DNA of 64,000 nucleotides from an uncultured Gammaproteobacteria bacterium (GTDB taxonomy: Bacteria > Pseudomonadota > Gammaproteobacteria > Pseudomonadales > Ketobacteraceae), in contig CAJXZM010000001.1 in the NCBI GenBank assembly GCA_913063125.1, positions 62,001 through 126,000 on the forward strand. The letters run 5' to 3'. Positions 26,646 to 35,118 of the stretch are shown here, piece after piece; the stretch's first letter is position 1, and every line of letters begins with the position of its first letter. The position numbers and the translations under genes were made by a program. The notes below the pieces were generated by a model. It had not been told where the DNA came from, made no database searches, and worked only from the letters and a program-made list of their open reading frames with translations.

Positions 26646-27362
26646 ATGACGATAACGTGCACTATAAATAGAGTTTTGGCATTGGCATTAATTATTGGCA
26701 TGTCTACGTCATCAGTATGGGCCGAAGGTAATTTTACAGCCTCAAATATATCATTGGTGTCTGAGGTGAAGCGCAGTTCTAATCCTGCCTTTCTCGGTAT
26801 GGGGTGGGGTGAGGATAAGGTGGTTGAAGATACTATTCCAAAAACACCTAAAGAAATCCGACTGGCGTTTGTAAAAGATAATTTGTATATGATGGTATTG
26901 ACGAATGCCGCATCGCATTCTTTTTTTGGGGGCGCGACCTTGGGGCTTGTCACAGCTCAACCCTTTGGTGTTCTCTTAGGTGGTGTTGTCGGTGCGTTGC
27001 AGGGGCGGTCTGATCGCTATAAAGCCGCAGAGATTAAATTGCATGAAATGGAACAAGAAATTTTAGCGTCAGAGGACTTCGATATAACAGAAGAAGAAGA
27101 GCGCCTTGCTTATTTTGCAGGTAAAGATATTCATGCCTATTTACCGAAGATAAGCCCTCTATTTGCAAAAAAAGAAGTGCCGGTTATTAACGAACCTCCC
27201 GTTGTTGCCAGTGACGACCCTGTTATTGTAGTTAGTCGAGCTCCAATTATTGATCCAATTATAGATATAGATCACTGTCGGTCCGATCGTAGTGGTGATA
27301 ATGCGTCTTTGGCTTATCGTTTAAGTTTGCAGGCAAATCTTTGCCGTTATAGTATGCGATAA
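26646..27362 (+). CDS. Secreted or membrane-associated protein downstream of the usher
   Basis: 238 residues, starting 17 bp after the usher stop with a good ribosome site (AGGAGCAAGGGAG). A signal peptide ends at about residue 28 (SVWAEG). A hydrophobic, Gly-rich stretch at about 92-122 (FFGGATLGLVTAQPFGVLLG) could insert in a membrane. The C-terminal third is acidic and proline-rich with VVVSRAPIIDPIIDID, and two Cys are near the end. No family is recognised. It is expected to be part of the pilus operon with the usher-like gene. Confidence 0.6.
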   Translation: MTITCTINRVLALALIIGMSTSSVWAEGNFTASNISLVSEVKRSSNPAFLGMGWGEDKVVEDTIPKTPKEIRLAFVKDNLYMMVLTNAASHSFFGGATLGLVTAQPFGVLLGGVVGALQGRSDRYKAAEIKLHEMEQEILASEDFDITEEEERLAYFAGKDIHAYLPKISPLFAKKEVPVINEPPVVASDDPVIVVSRAPIIDPIIDIDHCRSDRSGDNASLAYRLSLQANLCRYSMR

Positions 27363-27437
27363 ATGCGGGAGGCCACCAAGGCTAATGTGGGTGATGCAAA
27401 AAGCATGCTTGATGTAGTAGAATTGCCCACGAATAAA

Positions 27438-28523
27438 TTACTGAGTTCTCTTCAACAACACCCCAGACTCAACATGATGCGTATACGGAAATTGATCAAA
27501 CACCGCATAGCGCTCAATACTGTGCGTATCCCGTAACATCTCGACATTCTGTTTTAACGTTTCAGGGTTACAAGAGATATAAATAATATTGTCATACGCC
27601 TGAATCATTTTCATAGACTCCTCATCTAATCCCGCTCTAGGAGGGTCTACCAGTACGGTCTGAAAATCATAACTATCTAAATCAATTTCTTTTAACCGTC
27701 GAAATTCACGTTCTTTATTCATTGCCTGAGTAAATTCTTCTGCAGACATACGAAGAAATTCAAGGTTCTCAATACCATTGATCTCTTTATTGTACTGTGC
27801 CGCTTTAACAGAGGTTTTAGATATCTCGGTGGCAAGTACCTGGTTAAACTCGCTGGCCAACGCAATTGAAAAGTTTCCATTGCCACAATAAAGTTCTAGC
27901 AGGTCGCCGTTTAACCCTTTCGACACGTCGATAGTCCATGTCAGCATTTTCTCATTCACTTTGGCGTTAGGTTGGGTAAATCCGCCTTCAATCTGTTGGT
28001 ATTTGAGTGTTTTGCCGGCCACGGTGAGTTCTTCAAGTACCCAATCCCGTTCTAATACTACTTTTTGCTTTCTAGAGCGCCCAATAATCAATAGTCCAAA
28101 TTGTTGTTGTAGATCTCGGGCAGCTGCTTCCCACTGTTCATTAACGGGCTTATGGTAGATCAACGTAACCAACGTTTCACCAGAAAGCGTGGTGAGAAAC
28201 TCTATTTGAAACAGTTTTTTGCTAAGGCAAATATCACGATTAATCGCTTCCAGTAAACGCGGCATTAGCTCATTAATACGTTTCGAAGCAATAGGGAATT
28301 CAGTAACTTCATGAGGGTCTTTACTTTTACCCCGTTCAAACATGGCATAAAAGCAGCCGCGTTGTGTCTGCCAAATGCGAAACTCAGTACGATAGCGAAA
28401 ATGTAATGGCTCACTGGTGAAAACTTCCAGTTCCGGAATGTTGATGTCTGTGAATAAGCTCTTTATTCCTGAGGTTTTAGTTTCAAGCTGGGCATCGTAA
28501 GTACTGGGGTCTGGGCTAAACAT
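27438..28523 (-). CDS. trmA: tRNA (uracil-5-)-methyltransferase
   Basis: 361 residues from the ATG at 28523, matching the start of known TrmA (YxAQLxxK). It makes ribothymidine at position 54 of the T loop of all tRNAs with S-adenosylmethionine. Motifs: LRFRYRTEFRIW-like segment near 50, LLELYCGNGNFSIALA (SAM site), VLVDPPRAGLD, and the catalytic cysteine in IIYISCNPETL. Length agrees with E. coli TrmA (366). An earlier ATG at 28571 would add 16 residues of low plausibility. It stands alone; the plus-strand pilus gene ends 75 bp away, convergent. Confidence 0.95.
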   Translation of the reverse strand: MFSPDPSTYDAQLETKTSGIKSLFTDINIPELEVFTSEPLHFRYRTEFRIWQTQRGCFYAMFERGKSKDPHEVTEFPIASKRINELMPRLLEAINRDICLSKKLFQIEFLTTLSGETLVTLIYHKPVNEQWEAAARDLQQQFGLLIIGRSRKQKVVLERDWVLEELTVAGKTLKYQQIEGGFTQPNAKVNEKMLTWTIDVSKGLNGDLLELYCGNGNFSIALASEFNQVLATEISKTSVKAAQYNKEINGIENLEFLRMSAEEFTQAMNKEREFRRLKEIDLDSYDFQTVLVDPPRAGLDEESMKMIQAYDNIIYISCNPETLKQNVEMLRDTHSIERYAVFDQFPYTHHVESGVLLKRTQ

Positions 28524-28912
28524 TGCGTTTCCGGTGTGATATCTGAAAGGGTGGTATATATTGCTAACCAATTGCGCGCATTATAAGGGAAATTTCAGGA
28601 TTTAGGGGGATTAGGGAAAGCGCCGGTGGTTGAGAGTCTTTTTTTTGTAATGTTGTCAACTGACTGAAGGGTGTTACTGGTATTTATTCAGTCACTTCAA
28701 AGAGTTATTTTTGTTAGGTTAAAAAACGTACAGGTCTCTGGAGCCCTTATATCTTCTAGCTATATGACACTTCTACATCACAACTCACAGAGTTATCCAC
28801 AGAAAATGTGGTTAACTTTGATTGTGGGTAAGTTTCAGTGTGAATAACTTTTTGTAATGTTAGAGGTTATCCACACTGTCGGGATTATTATACTGAGCCT
28901 TAAGACTAAATA
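28524..28912. other. Gene-free interval with DnaA-box cluster
   Basis: 389 bp between trmA and the phospholipase-like gene, both on the minus strand. It must contain the trmA promoter. The part from 28793 to 28875 holds the DnaA-box-like sites described separately; the rest shows nothing recognisable. Confidence 0.5.
28793..28875. promoter_or_regulatory. Cluster of five DnaA-box-like 9-mers
   Basis: TTATCCACA at 28793-28801 and 28867-28875 match the perfect DnaA box. On the reverse strand are TTATTCACA (28839-28847, a good box), TTAACCACA (28807-28815) and TTACCCACA (28823-28831), each with one base off. Five sites in 83 bp is well above chance. No dnaA, dnaN or gidA gene is adjacent. Confidence 0.65.
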
Positions 28913-30472
28913 TCAATCCGTCAATGTACCTTCCCATTGTTGGCGTGAATGAGTTCTAGGTCGAAATAGGCGCAATTCAATACCGGCCCAAGCGTTAAGG
29001 AAGGTACCCATTGCGTAGTTATCGTTAAGCAATGAAAGCCTGTTAAGGGTATTATCAAACTGCCATTGTTGCAATGAACTGTCGCTGCAGGTGTTGGCTT
29101 CGATACGCTTCCATGACAGGGCCCGACCACCGTCAACATCTAAACACAGGTCTGGGCGTAATCGGTTGTGCCATTGATTGTTGGTGTTTTGATACCACTG
29201 TTGATGGCGTGTTTCCATGCAGGTTTGAAGTTCTACATCAATGGAGCTGCTGCTAGGTTCATATTTGCGTAACCCCAAGCAGAATCCTTGCGAATTGAGT
29301 TGTTGATACTGTTCCGGGTTTTCCGTGGTGAACTGCCATTGATAACCGTCAATTCCAAAAATACTGGAACCATCTTCATCCAAAATACCAGAGTTCATTG
29401 TTACAGTATAAGTAGCGCCAAATTCCAACGAGCTATAAGGTTTGAACTGGATCATATTGGCTTCAGCATGTTTTTGACCACTGTAAGCAAACAAACCTAT
29501 TGATCCGAAGATTTGATGCCTCTGAGCGTCAGTTACTTGAAAACTGGTATTATTAATGGACGATGGAATGATATAGCGATCAAAGGTGACACTGATTTTA
29601 TTGTCGGTATTGGGTTTGTTGATTGACACATGTTGCTCACCAGAAGCGGGGGTTGTGGTGATGTTAGCTGGCTCAGTATCGTTAATACCGTTTAATTTTT
29701 TCCAAAGGTGTTTCCAAAAATTCGCAGTTATACGACCGCCGTATTCTACACCCCCTGGGTAGGTCATATAGTTTCGGCTACCCCAAGGCATGAGTTTTTT
29801 ATAATGCCAATAAAGGAATGGGGCGATTAAGGATTCTCCATACCGTCCAGTTTCAGATACTTTGGTCGCGATTAAAATTTGTGCTCGGTTCGCTTCTGAT
29901 TCTGTAAAATCCATTGATTGATAGACTTCCACCAATGCATCTGCGGGGGTGTACCAGGGTTTTGGAATGCTGTGGTTACGGCTGTGCTCACGTAATACCA
30001 CCATATCGATACCAATATCGGTAGTCTCTTGCCCTTTATGATCAACTTCCGTTACTTTAGGGATAAATAAACCATCGAACACCTGGTCTTGGATACCATG
30101 GGCTGCAGCTCCCAGGAAGTGAGTGGCGAGCTTTCCGCATTCAGTATCCGATAAATAGCGGCCTTGGCACTTTTCTATTACAACCTCTAAGTAGGCCTCT
30201 ATGAATGGCGCCCAATGGCTTGCCTCTCCCCATGCATGTTTCTCTTGTCCTAAAAAACCAGGAGCATACCCCGCATCAGGGTATTGTGTACCGCTGTATA
30301 AGGCATTGGGGTTTTGGCTAAGTAATTGTTTTAAATCAGAATCATTAAGTTGGGCTATCGCTTTCTCGCTTTGGAACATATGGATAACCATACCTCCAGC
30401 GTAAAGATTTGAAGAGAGGATATAAAGGATGATTGAAAATAAACGAATATATTTAGGGTAGGGGAATGTCAT
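28913..30472 (-). CDS. Secreted zinc-dependent phospholipase C-like protein with ricin-B lectin domain
   Basis: 519 residues with a signal peptide (about 1-25, ending LYAGG). The N-terminal 250 residues resemble zinc-dependent phospholipase C domains: an early His (VIHMFQSEKA), EASHWAPFIEAYL, and FLGAAAHGIQDQVFDGLF, in which His and Asp would bind zinc. A Big_5-like Ig domain follows (about 268-385, EQHVSINKP to QWQFTTEN). A ricin-B type beta-trefoil (about 395-515) contains FCLGLRKY, RPDLCLDVDGG and QWQFDN repeats with QxW motifs. It would act outside the cell on phospholipids, with the lectin binding sugars. It is monocistronic. Confidence 0.8.
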   Translation of the reverse strand: MTFPYPKYIRLFSIILYILSSNLYAGGMVIHMFQSEKAIAQLNDSDLKQLLSQNPNALYSGTQYPDAGYAPGFLGQEKHAWGEASHWAPFIEAYLEVVIEKCQGRYLSDTECGKLATHFLGAAAHGIQDQVFDGLFIPKVTEVDHKGQETTDIGIDMVVLREHSRNHSIPKPWYTPADALVEVYQSMDFTESEANRAQILIATKVSETGRYGESLIAPFLYWHYKKLMPWGSRNYMTYPGGVEYGGRITANFWKHLWKKLNGINDTEPANITTTPASGEQHVSINKPNTDNKISVTFDRYIIPSSINNTSFQVTDAQRHQIFGSIGLFAYSGQKHAEANMIQFKPYSSLEFGATYTVTMNSGILDEDGSSIFGIDGYQWQFTTENPEQYQQLNSQGFCLGLRKYEPSSSSIDVELQTCMETRHQQWYQNTNNQWHNRLRPDLCLDVDGGRALSWKRIEANTCSDSSLQQWQFDNTLNRLSLLNDNYAMGTFLNAWAGIELRLFRPRTHSRQQWEGTLTD

Positions 30473-30754
30473 TGCGCGCTCTGTATTTTTGTTATTTTTG
30501 TTATTTTTGTAAAGTGCAGCAACTAATTTAGCACTATAGTAGCAAAAATACAGAGTTTCTGGATAAAAAAGATACAGACTACAAAAAGGTGGAGCTTACA
30601 AAAAATGGAAATTACATCCCAAGCTGTTGCTTAATTAGAAGGGCTGGGTGTTCAGGGCCATCAAATATTGGGAGATCGTCATATTGAAGAAAAGCTATAC
30701 GCCTGGGTGGGTGTATGTGATTAGATAAAACGTATAGCTTTTGTATTTTAGGTT
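30473..30754. other. Interval with gene remnant and terminator
   Basis: The plus strand at 30605-30724 reads MEITSQAVA, a stop, then LEGLGVQGHQILGDRHIEEK and onward to a TAG: possibly the remains of a small gene, but with an in-frame stop and no ribosome site. A long-loop hairpin lies at its end (see the separate entry). The promoter of the phospholipase-like gene is expected near 30480-30540. Confidence 0.3.
30690..30742 (-). terminator. Candidate terminator after the tandem dehydrogenases
   Basis: AAAAGCTATACG (30690-30701) and CGTATAGCTTTT (30731-30742) form a perfect 12-bp inverted repeat with a 29-base loop. On the minus strand it follows the SDR stop at 30755 and ends in T-rich sequence. 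Confidence 0.5.
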
Positions 30755-31687
30755 TTATGCAATTGCATCAAATTGGATGTTGGTTAATTCTTCTGACAAT
30801 TGCCAAAGTTGTTCCGCAACATCTTTTCGTTTCGAGTAACGTGATGAGCCGACTTTCTTTGGCGCGCCAATAACTTCAAAAAGCTTTGACGGCCCTATGT
30901 AATCTCCACCGTTCGCTTCTGCTGCTGTAGCACCGTAAAGTGTAGGCAAGGCACCGCTTTGTGCGTTTTGAGTGACATAAGGGAAAAATACTTTAGCAGC
31001 ACCGGTGAATAAACTTGCACCTTTTTCAAAACCAGGGGTTGCAAGGTTGGTTGAGGAGCCGCCGGGGTGAACTGCGATAGAGCGCGTGGTTTTTCCTGCT
31101 GCTTTTAATTTTCGATCTAACTCATAAGCAAACATTAGGTTTGCCAATTTTGCTTGGGCGTAAGACTTATGTTTGCCATAACGCTTATCAAGCTTGATGT
31201 CGTCGAAATGAATCTTGCCGGTGTAATGGCCAAGGCTACTGACGGTAACAATACGAGAAGCTGGGGTATTGATCAGTGTTTCTAGTAATAAACCGGTTAA
31301 TGTAAAATGCCCTAAGTGGTTAGTACCAAATTGCATTTCATAACCATCTTCAGTGTCTGACTTTGGTAGCCACATAACACCGGCATTGTTAATCAAAAGA
31401 TCTAATTGCGTATGATCTTTTTTAAACGTTTCAACGGCAGCTTTAATAGAACTTTGACTAGCAAGGTCCATTTGTAAAAAGCTGATATCAGCGTTGGGCA
31501 CGGCTTGGCGAAGAGTATCCATTGCCTCATTGGCTTTTTGTGGGTTGCGACACGCCATAATAACGTGAGCCCCTTTTTCGGCTAATGCCTTTGCTGCTTC
31601 AAATCCAATACCGCTGTTAGCACCAGTAATCAAAGCAATTTTACCGTGTTGTGACGGCATGTCGTTAGTTGACCAACTTGAGCTCAT
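30755..31687 (-). CDS. Short-chain dehydrogenase/reductase, copy 2
   Basis: 310 residues from the ATG at 31687 (ribosome site AGGAAAC). Classical features: coenzyme motif TGANSGIGFEAAKAL, NNAGVMWLP, and catalytic Tyr-Lys in SYAQAKLANLMFAYEL, with a Ser in VTVSSLGHYTG. The family reduces or oxidises carbonyl or hydroxyl groups with NAD(P)H; it resembles retinol-dehydrogenase/WW-domain-oxidoreductase-like SDRs, which are often promiscuous, so the substrate is unknown. It follows a paralogue on the same strand by 11 bp, so the two form an operon from a tandem duplication. Confidence 0.85.
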   Translation of the reverse strand: MSSSWSTNDMPSQHGKIALITGANSGIGFEAAKALAEKGAHVIMACRNPQKANEAMDTLRQAVPNADISFLQMDLASQSSIKAAVETFKKDHTQLDLLINNAGVMWLPKSDTEDGYEMQFGTNHLGHFTLTGLLLETLINTPASRIVTVSSLGHYTGKIHFDDIKLDKRYGKHKSYAQAKLANLMFAYELDRKLKAAGKTTRSIAVHPGGSSTNLATPGFEKGASLFTGAAKVFFPYVTQNAQSGALPTLYGATAAEANGGDYIGPSKLFEVIGAPKKVGSSRYSKRKDVAEQLWQLSEELTNIQFDAIA

Positions 31688-31698
31688 AATAGTTTCCT

Positions 31699-32652
31699 TT
31701 ATCCTGCAAGTGATTCTTGGTAATTTACACCGGTGAGTTCTTCTGAAAGGTGCCATAGTTTGGCTGCATCTACCGTATTTTTAGCATGTTTTGCGATACG
31801 GGCTTTTTTCGGGGTACCAAATACTTCAAACGCATATTTAGGGCCAAAATAATCACCGCCTTGAGCGTCGAGAGCTGTGGCTGCTTGTAGTGTTGGTAAG
31901 CAACCTAGGGCGGGGGATTGTGATAAGAATGGTGTCATCGCATTGGAGATTTTTGCAAGTCGCTTAAAGTTACCTGTTTCTAATGCAGCGTTAGTAATAT
32001 TGGTACCCGACATACCGGGATGAACAATTAACGACTTGATGTTAACGTTATTTTGATCAAATTGTCGCTGCAGTTCCAACCCAAACATCAGGTTTGCCAG
32101 TTTGCTTTGTCCATAACCACGAGCACGACCGTATTTTTGGTTGAGCTGTATATCATTAAAGTGAATACGGCCCCAATAATGCGCAAGGCTTGCAATGGAA
32201 ACGACACGGGCGTTGGGAGCCTTTTTTAATAATCCGATTAATTGAGAGGTTAATGCGAAATGGCCAAAATGGTTGGTGCCAATGTGCATTTCAAAACCGT
32301 CAGCGGTTTCTTCTCTGTCTATCCAACCTAATCCGGCGTTATTGATTAAGCAATCAATTTGATCATAGTTGGCGTTAATCGTTTCAGCGCATTGGTTGAC
32401 AGATTTAAGGTCTGATAGGTTGAGTTCGACAATATCTACTGATGCATTGGGTGTGACTTGTAGAATCTCCTGTTTAGCAGTTTCAGCTTTTTGAAGGTTT
32501 CTGCAGGCCATAACAATTTTTGCATTTTTATGGGCCAATGCATTCGCAGCAGCAAACCCAATGCCGCTGTTGGCACCAGTGATCACGAAGGTCTTTCCGG
32601 TTTGGTCCGGTACGTTTTTTAGCGCCCATGGGTGTACAGTGTTATTAGCCAT
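31699..32652 (-). CDS. Short-chain dehydrogenase/reductase, copy 1
   Basis: 317 residues from the ATG at 32652 (GAGGAAT upstream). It shows TGANSGIGFAAANAL for the coenzyme, NNAGLGWID, and catalytic GYGQSKLANLMFGLEL with SIASLAHYWG for the Ser. It is paralogous to the gene downstream, with the same C-terminal domain pattern (GGDYFGPKYAFEVFGTPKKA against GGDYIGPSKLFEVIGAPKKV). Both conserve these positions, so both are likely active enzymes. The promoter must lie in the 220 bp before the divergent J-domain gene. Confidence 0.85.
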   Translation of the reverse strand: MANNTVHPWALKNVPDQTGKTFVITGANSGIGFAAANALAHKNAKIVMACRNLQKAETAKQEILQVTPNASVDIVELNLSDLKSVNQCAETINANYDQIDCLINNAGLGWIDREETADGFEMHIGTNHFGHFALTSQLIGLLKKAPNARVVSIASLAHYWGRIHFNDIQLNQKYGRARGYGQSKLANLMFGLELQRQFDQNNVNIKSLIVHPGMSGTNITNAALETGNFKRLAKISNAMTPFLSQSPALGCLPTLQAATALDAQGGDYFGPKYAFEVFGTPKKARIAKHAKNTVDAAKLWHLSEELTGVNYQESLAG

Positions 32653-32873
32653 CGTGATATTCCTCATAAAAGTGTTTGTTTTGATCGGTTATTGATCTGT
32701 TTATGCTGGGTACGATACTTCGATAGTTATCACATTGTCAAATAAATAGTTGGGTAATTCGTGCTTGTGACGCTTCAATGTTCTATTAAATTCTGGCTTT
32801 CAACGTGTCAATTACCTTGAGTTTGTTTTGATGTGAACTATATTGAACATACAAAACAAGGGGATAGGATGAC

Positions 32874-33365
32874 ATGAGTTATTTTGTTGGGGTTGCGAGT
32901 GTTAGTCAGTTAAAAATGGAATACCGGCGATTGGCGGCTAAATATCACCCAGATAGGGGGGGGGATTCTCGTCAGATGCAGGAAATCAACGCATATTACG
33001 AACATATTCGTACAAAACTTAAGGCAAAGGAGCGGGCTGAAAAGAATAAAGTAAAAGCACCAAAAACATCAAAACGCACCGCAGCATCGGGTTATGAACA
33101 TAAGCCCTCCCGTCGGCCCTCTCATCAAAAAACAGACTCAGAGTCGTTAGATTTTCAGAATGTTAGCGTCGGGGAAACCGTTTTTGTCAATGGAACCGAA
33201 GGTGAGGTGACCGAGGTGAGTGACCTCAGTTTTCGTGTTGTTGCAAAAGGAAGACCCCGCCAAGCGATCTTTAATAAGATTGGAGGGAAGGGGAAATACA
33301 ATCAGCGGCTTAACGCCTCCTATGACAATCGTCATAAAAAGCGTGGATTTAGTGCCGTCGTGTAG
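32874..33365 (+). CDS. Small J-domain (DnaJ-like) protein
   Basis: 163 residues. A short J domain occupies about 1-50: LKMEYRRLAAKYHPDRGGDS with the HPD motif needed to stimulate Hsp70 ATPase, and MQEINAYYEHI as helix III. A basic linker (about 52-92, rich in Lys and Ser) leads to a small beta domain, SVGETVFVNGTEGEVTEVSD, that resembles a KOW/SH3-like fold. There is no Gly/Phe region or zinc centre, so it is a specialised type III cochaperone. A run of nine G at 32956-32964 sits just after the HPD codons. Confidence 0.75.
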   Translation: MSYFVGVASVSQLKMEYRRLAAKYHPDRGGDSRQMQEINAYYEHIRTKLKAKERAEKNKVKAPKTSKRTAASGYEHKPSRRPSHQKTDSESLDFQNVSVGETVFVNGTEGEVTEVSDLSFRVVAKGRPRQAIFNKIGGKGKYNQRLNASYDNRHKKRGFSAVV

Positions 33366-33408
33366 CGCTGTTTAGAGTTCTTTACGTGTAGCTATTCCAG
33401 CGATGATT

Positions 33409-33450
33409 TTATCAGAAGCATTAATCGACAAAAGTTACTGCTTCTGATAA
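33409..33450. terminator. Hairpin between convergent genes
   Basis: TTATCAGAAGC (33409-33419) pairs perfectly with GCTTCTGATAA (33440-33450) over a 20-base loop. It lies between the convergent J-domain and nitroreductase genes and includes the nitroreductase stop. There is no clear T run, so termination is uncertain. Confidence 0.35.
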
Positions 33451-34083
33451 TTCAGCCCGATCTGTTTTTGCATTGTTAACATCTGCGGCTTCATCAGCAG
33501 AACCAAAAGACATGCCAAATAAAATGCCGTTACCCTCTGGTAAGTTAAAAAGTGCTTTAGCAGGTTCTGGGAATTGCCCCAAAGACCCCTGAAAGCAACT
33601 AGCATAACCTTTATCCGTCAATAACAATGCGAGTGTTTGCGCGTAAATTCCTAGGTCAACTGCGCCCATAATACTGAGCGATTTGTTCATTGTGAAAAAA
33701 GCGACATGGGGGGCGTCGAAAAAAGCCCAGTTTTTTAACATAGCCATTTGACGAGCAGGTTTATTGTCTCGTTCGATACCCAGAGCAGAGTACAGTGCAT
33801 TTGCTGAACCATATTGGCGCTCTTTATGAACCCCTTCGTAACGTATTATCCAGTCAAAGTCAGGCTTTGGTGGTTGGCCTTTCATGACTTCTTGTATGAG
33901 CGCATTTTTTAATGCGTCTTTTTTCTCGCCAGATACTACAAATACCTGCCAGGGCTGAACATTGCAATTTGAGGGTGCTAATTGAGCGTCATTAAAAATA
34001 GCGTGAAGCTCTGCTTCAGGAATAGGGGTGTTCTTAAATGCGCGAGTAGATACTCGTTTTGAAATCGCTTCAGAAACAAACAT
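33421..34083 (-). CDS. Nitroreductase family flavoprotein
   Basis: 220 residues from the ATG at 34083 with CTGGAG upstream; the ATG at 34119 would add 12 unlikely residues. The start SEAISKRVSTRAFKNTPIPE with RxSxRxF binds FMN phosphate; SNCNVQPWQVFVVSGE and the C-terminal half with AQTLALLLTDKGYASC and GNGILFGMSFGS match nitroreductases of the NfnB/FMN-dependent class. It reduces nitroaromatics, quinones or flavins with NAD(P)H in the cytoplasm. It stands alone, with its own promoter region of about 210 bp. Confidence 0.88.
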   Translation of the reverse strand: MFVSEAISKRVSTRAFKNTPIPEAELHAIFNDAQLAPSNCNVQPWQVFVVSGEKKDALKNALIQEVMKGQPPKPDFDWIIRYEGVHKERQYGSANALYSALGIERDNKPARQMAMLKNWAFFDAPHVAFFTMNKSLSIMGAVDLGIYAQTLALLLTDKGYASCFQGSLGQFPEPAKALFNLPEGNGILFGMSFGSADEAADVNNAKTDRAELSEAVTFVD

Positions 34084-34293
34084 TTTTAGCTCCAGGGGGT
34101 GGATTAAAGGTATGAGCAAGAAATTGTGATATTCATTTTTTGTTGCAATGGATAAACCGTTTTATAGCAAGGTTTGACCAAATGCAAATGACACATGACG
34201 ATCTATAGGGTGGAGGCCTTGTTTGTAGGGTCGTGTATATAGGTTGTGCTGAGAAGTCGTTTTTGACGGTTGATTTTAAAACAAAATAAAACG

Positions 34294-35118
34294 TTAAGGT
34301 GTGATTGAGAAAAGGTGCTTCCTGGCAATGCGAACCAAACCATCATTAGTGGCAATAACAAGTGCGATATTATCGGCAGAAAGAATGGTCCCTGGTTGTA
34401 CTGTGTGTGAATGTAGTTCCCATTCCGCAGCAGTGATTAGGCAGGGTTGGCCGTCAATTTCTGAATATACCCCCAAGCTCGCAAAGGCTCTGAACTGCTT
34501 GGATAGCGTTGAAGTTGAACTGCTCCAGTGTACCGTTTGATCTTCTCGTGAGAGCTTTGACCAGTATGACCCACCACTCTGAGGGGTTGAACTCTGATAA
34601 TAACTCTGAAAACTCGATAATAGCTTGTTTAGCAATAAAGGCGTTTTGACAGTGAGTTTTGCTGACAAACTATCAAAGGATTCATTGGAATCCAAAGCAA
34701 TGGCTTCTTGCAGTAAGATGTCGCCATCATCAAATTCCGATGTCATTTTGTGTAGCGTAACTCCTGAATATTGGCTTTCTTTCAAAATCAATGAAGGTAG
34801 TGGTGTTGGGCCCTTTCCATAAGGCAGTAGTGTGGGGTGTACGTTAATAGCAAAGGGCAACGATGTTGGGATGGGGATGCGCCAGGGGTATTCTGCAGCA
34901 AAAAAACATTCTACACCGTCACGAACCAGAACCTCCATTTGAGCTTGGTTGGGTTTATCAAAGGATATTTGACATGAAGTTCGTTCAGCGAAGGCTATAA
35001 TCTGATCTGTATGAGGGCTGCTTTCACCCGTAAAAATACAGGTGATCTCGTGATTGTGGCGCTCAAAAATATCAAGGCACGAAGATAAGGCGTTGTAACC
35101 AAAATACGCTACTTTCAT
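34294..35118 (-). CDS. Formyltransferase family protein (methionyl-tRNA formyltransferase-like)
   Basis: 274 residues. An N-terminal Rossmann-like formyl_transferase domain with CIFTGES and the catalytic Asn-His-Asp set in FAINVHPTLLPYGKGPTPLP, and HKMTSEFDDGDILLQEAI, is followed by a smaller C-terminal domain (about 200-274, VHWSSSTSTL), as in Fmt and related sugar-nucleotide N-formyltransferases. It uses N10-formyltetrahydrofolate. It starts in an ATGA overlap with the end of ilvY, so it is co-translated with it, an unusual pairing. The acceptor is unknown; a chromosomal fmt would be expected elsewhere next to def. Confidence 0.8.
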   Translation of the reverse strand: MKVAYFGYNALSSCLDIFERHNHEITCIFTGESSPHTDQIIAFAERTSCQISFDKPNQAQMEVLVRDGVECFFAAEYPWRIPIPTSLPFAINVHPTLLPYGKGPTPLPSLILKESQYSGVTLHKMTSEFDDGDILLQEAIALDSNESFDSLSAKLTVKTPLLLNKLLSSFQSYYQSSTPQSGGSYWSKLSREDQTVHWSSSTSTLSKQFRAFASLGVYSEIDGQPCLITAAEWELHSHTVQPGTILSADNIALVIATNDGLVRIARKHLFSITP

